Below the pieces are notes generated by a model. It was given only the letters and a program-made list of their open reading frames with translations, did not search any database and was not told where the DNA came from. A stretch of 64,000 nt of DNA, taken from NCBI GenBank assembly GCA_020848905.1, contig JADLHG010000009.1, positions 1-64,000 of the forward strand, written 5' to 3'. A program made the translations under genes and the position numbers. Source of the stretch: Deltaproteobacteria bacterium (GTDB lineage: Bacteria > Myxococcota_A > Polyangia > GCA-2747355 > JADLHG01). Shown here piece after piece: positions 7,933-15,103 of the stretch (position 1 is the stretch's first letter; the number at the start of each line of letters is the position of its first letter).

Positions 7933-8460
7933 ATGATCGTCCTGCACCCGGTGTCCGCGCCCCCGCCGCCCGTCTCCTCGGCCCAGAGCAGGCTCGAGGG
8001 CCTGACGGGCCGCACGCTCGGCTTTCTCGGCAACAACAAGCCCAACGCCGACGTGCTGCTCGAGAGCTTGGCCGCGCGCCTCCACGAGCGCTTCGGCGTC
8101 GTCTCCAAGCAGGTCACGAAGACCGTCCCCTCGCTCGCCGCTCCGGAGCCGCTGCTCGCGGAGCTCCGTCGGGACTGCGAGGGGGTGGTCCTCGCGGTCT
8201 ACGACTGAGGCTCCTGCACGTCGTGGAGTGTCCACGACCAGCTGACTCTGGCTCGCGCGGGTCTCGCAGTGGTGGGACTCGTCACTTCGAGCTTCCACCG
8301 CTTCGCCGCCGACCTGCTCGCCCAGCAGAACGCGAAGGACTCGCCGCTGGTGGTCGTCGGGCACCCCGTGGGGGGCCTCCCACGCGAGCGCGCCTCGTCG
8401 CTGATCACCGACGAGGTGGTGGACCAGGTCGCGCGCGCCCTCACCCGGGAGGCCCCATGA
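7933..8460 (+). CDS. UGSC-family selenoprotein (Sec at residue 92)
   Basis: 175 residues if TGA at 8206-8208 is read as selenocysteine. The first 91 residues (TGRTLGFLGNNKPNADVLLE near 26-45, ending VVLAVYD) continue in the same frame into U92-G-S-C95-TSWSVHD and then a full second half ending VVDQVARALTREAP, with stop at 8458-8460. The UxxC pair is a thioredoxin-like redox motif that defines the UGSC family, whose other members have Cys, Thr or Ser at this place. AAGGAG precedes the ATG by about nine bases. A perfect hairpin starts 11 bases after the TGA. The terminal codons overlap the next gene (ATGA). Standard callers would report only the 91-residue first half or a fragment from 8269. 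The redox role is inferred from the motif; the substrate is unknown. Confidence 0.88.
8206..8241 (+). promoter_or_regulatory. Selenocysteine TGA codon and bacterial SECIS-like hairpin
   Basis: After the in-frame TGA (8206-8208), GTCGTGG at 8220-8226 pairs perfectly with CCACGAC at 8232-8238 around the loop AGTGT. CTG (8214-8216) pairs with CAG (8239-8241) after a three-base bulge. The loop lies 19-23 bases past the TGA and has G in its second position, both as known for bacterial SECIS elements that recruit SelB. Confidence 0.8.
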
Positions 8461-9536
8461 TCACGCCCCCGTCTCCCGAGCGTCTCGAGCTCCAGATCGA
8501 CGGCGACGAACAGGCGGTCTGCGAGGCCTTCCATCGCTGGGGCTTCTCCGACGGGCTGCCCATCGTGGCTCCCACGCGCGAACGCGTGGACGCGATGTGC
8601 GCCGCCGCCACGCGCTACCCGCTCGAGAGCCTGGGAGCCGTCGCTCCTTCGGGCGGCCCCGCCACGGTGCAGAAGCTGGCCATCAACGCCGTGATGGCCG
8701 GCTGCCTGCCCGAGCACTTCCCGGTGCTGATGGCAGCCGTGGAGGCCGTTCTAGAACCGGCGTTCAATTTGATCGGGGTCCAGACCACCACGCACCCCTG
8801 CGGGGTGATGCTCCTCGTGCACGGTCCCATCGCGCGCGAGCTGGGGCTGAACGCCGGCCCGAACTGCCTCGGCCAGGGGAACCGGGCCAACGCGTCGCTC
8901 GGCCGGGCGCTGCGCCTCGTGCTGCAGAACGTGGGCGGGGCGCTGCCGGGCGGGGCCGATCGCGCGACGCAGGGCTCGCCGGCCAAGGTCGGCTTCTGCT
9001 TCGCGGAGAACGAGGCCGAGAGTCCCTGGCCCCCCCTTCGCACCGTGCTCGGGTTTTCCGCCGAGGAGAGCTGCGTCACCGTGGCCGCCACGGAGGGGCC
9101 GCACAACATCAACGACCACGGCTCGAGCACCGCGGAGTCGCTGCTCACGACCGTCGCCGAAACCATGGCCACCGTCGGGAATAACAACCTCTACGTAGGC
9201 GGAGACACCTTCCTCGTCCTCGGCCCGGAGCACGCGCGCACCATCGCCGACGGCGGGTTTGACCGTGCGGCCGTGCAAGCCTTCCTCTACGAGCGGGCGC
9301 GGGTCAGCGTGGAGCGCATCGGCGCGGGCAAGCTGGCCGAGCTCACCTCCTGGGGCGGCTACAAGGACAAGCTCTCCGAGTGGGGGGGACGCATTCCGCT
9401 GGTCCGCGAGCCGGAGAGCCTGCGGGTGCTCGTGGCGGGCGGTCCGGGCAAGCACTCGGCCTGGTGCCCGACCTTTGCCGTGGGCTTCAGCGTCACGCGT
9501 CGCATCGTGCGCGAGGGGGCCCTGTGCCGACTCTGA
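8457..9536 (+). CDS. UGSC-associated conserved protein of unknown function
   Basis: 359 residues, cytoplasmic, with no signal or membrane segment. Striking conserved-looking motifs are TTTHPCGVMLLVHGP, AGPNCLGQGNRANAS, GFCFAENEAESPW and ATEGPHNINDHGS, with several Cys and His that could bind metal or take part in thiol chemistry. I recall proteins of this type next to UGSC/CGSC genes in other bacteria, but no function is established to my knowledge. Its ATG overlaps the selenoprotein stop (ATGA) and its own TGA overlaps the next ATG (TGATG), so the products are probably made in fixed proportion and may form a complex. Confidence 0.75.
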   Translation: MITPPSPERLELQIDGDEQAVCEAFHRWGFSDGLPIVAPTRERVDAMCAAATRYPLESLGAVAPSGGPATVQKLAINAVMAGCLPEHFPVLMAAVEAVLEPAFNLIGVQTTTHPCGVMLLVHGPIARELGLNAGPNCLGQGNRANASLGRALRLVLQNVGGALPGGADRATQGSPAKVGFCFAENEAESPWPPLRTVLGFSAEESCVTVAATEGPHNINDHGSSTAESLLTTVAETMATVGNNNLYVGGDTFLVLGPEHARTIADGGFDRAAVQAFLYERARVSVERIGAGKLAELTSWGGYKDKLSEWGGRIPLVREPESLRVLVAGGPGKHSAWCPTFAVGFSVTRRIVREGALCRL

Positions 9537-10534
9537 TGCCGAGCTCCCAGATGATGGACCGACCCGTCACGCTCGTCACCGGCGCGACCGGCTTTCTCGG
9601 CCGGCACCTCGTGGCCTGCCTCCTCGAGGCGGGGGAGCGCGTGCGCGCGACCGACCGCGCCCCCACCTGCCCCATCCCGGGCTTCAGCGGGGAGTACCTT
9701 TCGGCCGACCTGACCCGGCCCGAGACGCTCCCGCCCCTCTTCGCGGGCCGGGTGGCGCGCGTCTTCCACCTCGGGGCGATCTGCAACCTCACGGTGCCGT
9801 TCGCGCAGCTCCGGCCGGTGAACGTGCTCGGCATCGAGCACCTCACGCGCCTGGCCCTGGCCCACCGCGTGGAGCGCTTCGTGCAGGTCAGCTCCTCGAG
9901 CGTCTACGGCCTCGGCACCGGGGCCCCGCTCGACGAGAGCGCGCCGCGCGTGCCGCGAGACGACTACGCGCGGAGCAAGCGGGACGGGGAGGACGTGGTC
10001 TTCGCCCGCCTCGCGGAGGGGCTCCCCGCCACGATCCTGCGCCCGTGCATGGTCTATGGCCCCGGCTGCAACGACGGCGCGGGGAAGGTCTTCTCGCGAC
10101 CCACGCCGCTCCCCGCGATTCCGGGCAACGGACGCAACCGCCTCTCGAACGTGCGGGCCGAGGACGTGGCGCGCGCCGCGCTCCATCTCTCCCGGCTCGA
10201 GGAAGCCGTGGGCCGCGTCTACAACGTGGCGGACGACAGCCACCCGACGATCGAGGAGGCGCTCACCTGGGCCTCCGAGGCCTATGGGCTGCGGCCTCCG
10301 CGGCTCCACCTGCCCCTCCCCGTGATGCAGGCCATCGCCTTCGCCGGCGCGGCGGCCTATCGGGTGACGCGAAAGATCCCCGACGTCGAGGCCGACGCCA
10401 TCGGGTACCTCCGGCAGGACTACCTGATCGACAACGCGCGGCTGAAGGCCACCGGCTTTCGGCTCGAGCACCCGGACTTCCGCCGCTCGGTGGCGGAGCT
10501 GGGCGCGAACTACCAGCAGGGAGAAAACACATGA
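9536..10534 (+). CDS. NAD-dependent epimerase/dehydratase (extended SDR)
   Basis: 332 residues. The N-terminal Rossmann motif TGATGFLG and the catalytic Tyr-Lys pair in DDYARSKRDGE, with SSSSVYG before it, define an extended short-chain dehydrogenase. The family includes 3-beta-hydroxysteroid dehydrogenases, dihydroflavonol reductases and sugar epimerases; the sequence does not decide between them. Position in a MarR-controlled operon with acyl-CoA dehydrogenase and GMC oxidase favours a catabolic alcohol/ketone step rather than sugar metabolism. The ATG at 9536 overlaps the previous stop, and alternative ATGs lie at 9551 and 9554. The gene ends in ATGA overlap with the next SDR. Confidence 0.85.
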   Translation: MPSSQMMDRPVTLVTGATGFLGRHLVACLLEAGERVRATDRAPTCPIPGFSGEYLSADLTRPETLPPLFAGRVARVFHLGAICNLTVPFAQLRPVNVLGIEHLTRLALAHRVERFVQVSSSSVYGLGTGAPLDESAPRVPRDDYARSKRDGEDVVFARLAEGLPATILRPCMVYGPGCNDGAGKVFSRPTPLPAIPGNGRNRLSNVRAEDVARAALHLSRLEEAVGRVYNVADDSHPTIEEALTWASEAYGLRPPRLHLPLPVMQAIAFAGAAAYRVTRKIPDVEADAIGYLRQDYLIDNARLKATGFRLEHPDFRRSVAELGANYQQGENT

Positions 10535-11370
10535 GCGGCGTGGTGGTGATCACGGGTCTCGCGCAGGGCATGGGGCGCGAGGTGGCGAAGTTGCTGGCGG
10601 GGGAAGGCTACGCGATCGCCGGCTTCGACGTGGACGGGGCCGGCGTGGAGAGCCTTCGCGCCGAGCTCGGCGACGCGCACCTGCTCGAGCGGCTGGACGT
10701 GACCGATCGTCCCGGCATCCTCGCCTTCCGGGACCGCGTGCTGGCGCGCTACGGGCACGTGGACACGGTGCTCTCGAACGTCGGGATCGGCTTCTTCGGC
10801 CCCTTCGAAGAGGTGGACCTGGCGCGCGCGCAGAAGGCGCTCGAGATCAACGTCATCGGCACGGCGGCCGTCTTTCAGGCCTTCCTGCCGTCGATGCGAG
10901 CACGCCGCGCGGGGAAGCTCATCTCCATGTCGTCGCTCGTCGGGCAGATCCCCTTCCCCTTCGAGTCGATCTACACCGCCACCAAGTTCGCCATCGAGGG
11001 GCTCGTGCTCTCGCTGCGCTATGAGGTCGAGCCCTTCGGCATCCGCGTGGCGCTGATCGAGCCGGCGCAGGTCTCGACCAGTTTCGCGGCCAAGATCCAC
11101 CACCTCCCCGAGGAGGGCTCCCCCTATCGCGAGCGCGTGCGTCGCTTCATCGCCCGCGACGAGGAGTTGATCAAGACCGCGCCGACCCCGCTCGACGCCG
11201 CCCGCCGCATCTGTCAGGTGGTGAAGTCCCCGAGCCCGAAGCTCCACAATCAGATCGACTTCAAGAGCACCTTCTTCATCTTTCTCAACCGCATGCTCCC
11301 CACCGTGGCCCGCGATGCCATCCTGCTCAACTTCATGGACATCAAGGTGCCGCGCGCGGAGAAGTCGTAG
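10531..11370 (+). CDS. Short-chain dehydrogenase/reductase
   Basis: 279 residues, classical SDR length plus a C-terminal extension. Cofactor motif TGLAQGMG at the N-terminus, aspartate FDVDG suggesting NAD(H) preference, SNVG in place of NNAG, catalytic Ser in SMSSLVG and Tyr-Lys in YTATK are all present. It is the last gene of the rightward operon, coupled by ATGA overlap. A compact hairpin (11370-11391) follows directly. Substrate unknown; the last 40 residues (KSTFFIFLNRMLPTVARDAILLNF) are hydrophobic and could touch the membrane or a lipid substrate. Confidence 0.88.
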   Translation: MSGVVVITGLAQGMGREVAKLLAGEGYAIAGFDVDGAGVESLRAELGDAHLLERLDVTDRPGILAFRDRVLARYGHVDTVLSNVGIGFFGPFEEVDLARAQKALEINVIGTAAVFQAFLPSMRARRAGKLISMSSLVGQIPFPFESIYTATKFAIEGLVLSLRYEVEPFGIRVALIEPAQVSTSFAAKIHHLPEEGSPYRERVRRFIARDEELIKTAPTPLDAARRICQVVKSPSPKLHNQIDFKSTFFIFLNRMLPTVARDAILLNFMDIKVPRAEKS

Positions 11371-11391
11371 CGGCCGCGATGGATCGGCCGC
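11370..11391. terminator. Candidate bidirectional terminator hairpin
   Basis: GCGGCCG pairs with CGGCCGC across an eight-base loop between two convergent genes. There is no T-run, as is common in GC-rich genomes, so Rho-independent activity is only a possibility. Confidence 0.4.
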
Positions 11392-11422
11392 GAGGATGCA
11401 CAGGTAATTCTGGCCAGCCTCC

Positions 11423-13012
11423 TTAACGTCCGAGCGACACGTCGGGGAGCTTCAGCTTCGGCGGGAGCGCGGGCGGTGGCGCGGAGCCCTCGGCAGCCGG
11501 CTCGCCCGCGCCCTTCGCCGCCCCCTTCGCCGCCCCGGCGAGCGCCTGGTCCATCGCTTCGAGCGCCTTGCGCGCGCGCGCCGCATCGCCGCTGAAGGAG
11601 AGGAGCCGTTCGCGCACCTTCGTCGCGCGTGCCGCCTCCCCCTTCTGGCGCAGCGCCCAGTAGAGCTGCAGCAGCGTCTGCTCCGACGGGCCCTCGGCCA
11701 CCACGCGCTCGAGGCGCCGGATCGCCGGGTCGAGCTCGCCCCGCGCGAGGTGCCACGTGGCCTGCAGCGCCTGGATCGACGCCGCCTCGCCGCAGAGCCC
11801 GAGCGCGGCCTGCAGGTGACGGTCTCCCTGCTGCTGCTCGCCGACGAACCAGCGCACCGTCGCGAGCACGCCGTGCGCCTGGAAGAACGTCCCGTCCTGC
11901 TTCAGCGCCTGCTCGAGGTGCGTGACCGCCTCGGCCGCGTGCCCCTCCGCGAGCAGCAGCCGCGCCAGCGCCGTGCGCCGTGCCGCATCGTCGCGCAGCG
12001 CGACCGCTCGCCGGGCCGCCGCCAGTGCGTCCCCACCGCCTCCCACCCGTGCGATGACCAGGGCCTGCGCCATCTGCACCGTCGGTGACGGCGCCGCACC
12101 CGCCACCGCGAAGCGCGAGAGCTCGTAGGCCCGCGCCCCTGCCGCCGCCTCCTGGCTCGCCGCGAGCGCCCGCAGCGACAGAAGGTGTGCCGCCGCCGAG
12201 GCGTCGTCGAGCGGGACGAGCGACTCGGCCGCGCTCGTCATCTCCGCGTCGCGTCCTCCGGTGCAGCGGGGCAGCTGAGCGGCCCGCGCCGGATCGAGGA
12301 CGAGCGCCGGCGTGCGCCCGAGCTGCCCCGCGGCGTAGACCACGGCCACGTATCGCCCGAGCACCCCCGTCGGGTCAGCGGCGCGCAGCCGCCCCTTGAG
12401 CAGGTGCACCTCGGCCAGTACCGCCTCGAGGCGCGCCCCGCGGAGCAGCGTCACCACGAGCGTCGCGAGCTCGAACGAGGTCGCGCGGACCAGCTTCCCC
12501 GCGGCCAGCTCGGCCACCAGCTCCGGCGGCGTGCGCACCAGCCCGCGCGCGTGAACGTCCGTCTCCACCCGCACCTTCGCCAGACGCGACGCGAGCTGGC
12601 TCGCGATCCCCCGCGCCCGCGCCACCGCGTCCCCCGTGCGCGGCACGTCCACGAGGCGCCTCAGCTCCGGCGTGAGTTCGAACAGGTCGAGCGCCTCGCT
12701 CCGCGGTACGCCGCGCCGCTCGAGCGTTCGCGCGATATCCCGCCCATCGAGCAGCGCGAGCTCCCCGGGCTTCGGCAGCGCCCGTCGGTGCAGCCAGAAG
12801 AACCCCGCCCCGCCGAGGCCGAGCGCGACCCCCGCGACTGCCAGCACGAGCCCCAGCCGGCGGCGCCGATCCGGCCGGGCGCCCCTCGCGACCGTCGGTG
12901 GCGCGGCTCCCTCGACCTCGAGGCCGTGCTGCCGGAGACACGTTGGGCAGCGCGGCTTGTCACCGCCCGTCACCTCGAAGCTCTGCTCGCAGCTCAAGCA
13001 GCGGTAGCGCAT
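11423..13012 (-). CDS. Zinc-ribbon, membrane-anchored TPR protein
   Basis: 529 residues. The N-terminus is a four-Cys ribbon (C5xxC8 and C22xxC25) of the MJ0042/FmdB kind, followed by a basic linker and one transmembrane helix around 52-76. The rest is a long alpha-helical region with several tetratricopeptide-like repeats (for example QAHGVLATVRWFVGEQQQGDR and LQATWHLARGELDPAIRRLE) and an Ala/Pro/Lys-rich tail. The arrangement is common in Myxococcota and suggests a scaffold with the ribbon in the cytoplasm. The start at 13012 keeps the ribbon at the very N-terminus; no ribosome site decides between it and 13030. It follows the IgGFc-like gene on the same strand after about 100 bases. Confidence 0.7.
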   Translation of the reverse strand: MRYRCLSCEQSFEVTGGDKPRCPTCLRQHGLEVEGAAPPTVARGARPDRRRRLGLVLAVAGVALGLGGAGFFWLHRRALPKPGELALLDGRDIARTLERRGVPRSEALDLFELTPELRRLVDVPRTGDAVARARGIASQLASRLAKVRVETDVHARGLVRTPPELVAELAAGKLVRATSFELATLVVTLLRGARLEAVLAEVHLLKGRLRAADPTGVLGRYVAVVYAAGQLGRTPALVLDPARAAQLPRCTGGRDAEMTSAAESLVPLDDASAAAHLLSLRALAASQEAAAGARAYELSRFAVAGAAPSPTVQMAQALVIARVGGGGDALAAARRAVALRDDAARRTALARLLLAEGHAAEAVTHLEQALKQDGTFFQAHGVLATVRWFVGEQQQGDRHLQAALGLCGEAASIQALQATWHLARGELDPAIRRLERVVAEGPSEQTLLQLYWALRQKGEAARATKVRERLLSFSGDAARARKALEAMDQALAGAAKGAAKGAGEPAAEGSAPPPALPPKLKLPDVSLGR

Positions 13013-13117
13013 GGGTCCGGAGGTAAACATATCGCAGGTGCAGTTTCGCTCAAGCGCCGCCGCGGGGCGCAGACCATGGGTGCGCGTCGCACGAGGCTTT
13101 CCAGTCCGATCGGTGTT

Positions 13118-15103
13118 CTACCGCAGATTGATCAGCGCGAGGTCCGTGCCCCCCGGGTAGCCGTAGCTCACGAAGGCGTCGAAGCCGTAGACCACGAGAC
13201 CGACCGGATGCGTCGCCGTCAGGCGGTGCACCCCGTCGTACTGCTCCCCCGGCGCGAGGTTCTCCGGCGGCACCTTCCCCTCGATGATGCGCGGAAAGGA
13301 GAGCTGGCACTTCCACGCCACGTACTCCGTCTCGAGGAGATCGCCCGCGCGCTTCACCTTGCCCACGGGGTTCAGCGTGCAGCAGATCTTGGCCCCTTGC
13401 GTGGTGTCGCAGCCGACCGCGAGCGTCCGCCCGTCGAGCCGCACCGTCGCGTCCTTCGGCGCGGCCACCATGATGAAGTCGAACGAGTACTTGTCGGGCG
13501 TGAGGAAGAGGTAGTCCTTGCGGAACTGCTCCACCGGCGGCAGCAGAATGAACGACGGGTCCCCCCCGGGCAGCGACGACGGGATCCCCGAGACCTGCTG
13601 GCTGGCGTTGAACTGCCCCACGACGAGCGGGTCGTTCCCCTGGATCGTGAAGTCCTGGTCGGTCTCGACCTGCAGGTACTTGCCGCCGCCGATGGAGAGC
13701 CGATTCCGCGGCGCGGGCAGGCTGGTCGTGACGGTCGAGAACTCGCCCGCGGTCAGGATGCGAAAATACTCCTTTTCCTTCGGCTGCTCCTGGATCGTCG
13801 CCCCTGCCGCCTTGAGCGCCACGCTCCGCGACGGTGACACGAGCGCGATGAAGGTTCGCCCGAGCGTGGTCTTCGGAAAGAGCTGCTCCTCGAGGTGGTC
13901 CGCGCAGCAGCGCCGGAAGGTGAGGTCCGTGAAGTCCGGCACGTCCGCCGCCTCCGCGCCCGAGAAGACCGCCACCGGATGGTCCGCGTCGATCACCGTC
14001 CCGGTGAAGTCCGCGTCCTTGCCGAAGCCCCCCGTCTCCAGGTTCAGCACGTCGAAGGGGCCGAGCTTCATCTCCAGCACGTCCCCCGCCTGCGCCGCGG
14101 GGATCCGCCCCGTCGCCCCGTCGGAGATGATGGCGGTGGAGAGCTTGATCTTCACCTGGGTGTTCTCGCGCGTCCCCACGATCGTCAGAAAGGAGCGCAG
14201 GTCGTTGCCGAAGTTCGTCTTCGGGTCTCCCGTCGAGGCGATCGTCTGGGGCCAGCCCATCACCAGGTACGACGCGCCGTTCTCGGCCTTGGCGTCGACG
14301 GTCAGCGCCTGCGTAGGCACGAGCAGCGACGCGTCGTTCGAGAAGACCCCCACGTTCGAGAGTGGATTGAACTGATAGGCGATGATCGGGACCGACGACT
14401 GGATCTTGTAGGCGTTGCTGGTGAGCGCGGTGCCGGTCCCCGTGTTGTACTCCCCGGGGGGCGAGCCATCCACCTCGCGCGAGGGGAGCAGCAACACCTC
14501 GAGCGCCTGCGGACCGACCTCCCGCTCCTCGATCACCTTGAGCTTCACCGGCTCGCCCACGGCCGCCTCGTTGATCGACACCTTCACGGCCGCAGGAAGA
14601 GGCGAGGGGTTGCTCAGCACCACCGCGTACTGCTGCGCCGCCGCGCTGCCGATTTCCACCACCGCGTTGTCCAGGTCCACCGCCCAGTATTCGCACCCCA
14701 CGTAGCTGCGGTTCTTGGCCGCCAGCTCGCACGCGTTCACGCACGAGGCCTGGTTGCAGACCTGCCCCTGCTTCACGTCGCAGACCAGGTCGGGCTTCGG
14801 GTTGTAACCGGCGCCGTCAGAGCGGCAGCGCAGGAGCTTCTCTCCCACGCAGGTCTGCTGGTCCGGTTCGCAGAGCCGGCAGCCCACGCTGGTGCAGATC
14901 TGCCCGTTCTTCGCGCAGTCGCGCTCTACCACGTAGCCCGTGCCGTCGGGCAGGCACTTGAGCGCCGTGTGCCCGCGGCAAGAGTAGCTCTCCGCCTCGC
15001 ACACGTTCTTGTCCGGTCCCACTTTGGCGCAGGTGCAAAGGACCGCCGCCCCGAAAGCGAGCAGCGGCACCCTCCACCCCTTGGCGAGGGCGAGCGTTCT
15101 CAC
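13118..15103 (-). CDS. Secreted IgGFc-binding-domain protein
   Basis: 661 residues starting with GTG that overlaps the previous stop (GTGA). After a signal sequence (LLAFGAAVLCTC, possibly a lipobox) comes a Cys-rich section of about 100 residues with repeated CxPDGxGY-type units. A long domain then matches the IgGFc_binding family (PF17517), known in myxobacterial surface proteins: IIAYQFNPL, SVALKAAG, VVGQFNAS and FDAFVSYGYPGGTDL. It is expected at the cell surface, with adhesion or binding as a family-based guess. Third gene of a tightly packed run with the IPT/TIG lipoprotein and the HEAT protein. Confidence 0.75.
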   Translation of the reverse strand: MRTLALAKGWRVPLLAFGAAVLCTCAKVGPDKNVCEAESYSCRGHTALKCLPDGTGYVVERDCAKNGQICTSVGCRLCEPDQQTCVGEKLLRCRSDGAGYNPKPDLVCDVKQGQVCNQASCVNACELAAKNRSYVGCEYWAVDLDNAVVEIGSAAAQQYAVVLSNPSPLPAAVKVSINEAAVGEPVKLKVIEEREVGPQALEVLLLPSREVDGSPPGEYNTGTGTALTSNAYKIQSSVPIIAYQFNPLSNVGVFSNDASLLVPTQALTVDAKAENGASYLVMGWPQTIASTGDPKTNFGNDLRSFLTIVGTRENTQVKIKLSTAIISDGATGRIPAAQAGDVLEMKLGPFDVLNLETGGFGKDADFTGTVIDADHPVAVFSGAEAADVPDFTDLTFRRCCADHLEEQLFPKTTLGRTFIALVSPSRSVALKAAGATIQEQPKEKEYFRILTAGEFSTVTTSLPAPRNRLSIGGGKYLQVETDQDFTIQGNDPLVVGQFNASQQVSGIPSSLPGGDPSFILLPPVEQFRKDYLFLTPDKYSFDFIMVAAPKDATVRLDGRTLAVGCDTTQGAKICCTLNPVGKVKRAGDLLETEYVAWKCQLSFPRIIEGKVPPENLAPGEQYDGVHRLTATHPVGLVVYGFDAFVSYGYPGGTDLALINLR

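Noticed and set aside
8206-8208. TGA as a true stop or as a nonsense mutation making a pseudogene
   Set aside because: Both halves keep the same frame, the junction is the UGSC motif, a SECIS-like hairpin follows, and the second half ends in exact ATGA overlap with the next gene.
12185-13837. Plus-strand frame of 550 residues
   Set aside because: Complement of the TPR and IgGFc-like genes, with His/Arg-rich shadow composition typical of GC-rich DNA.
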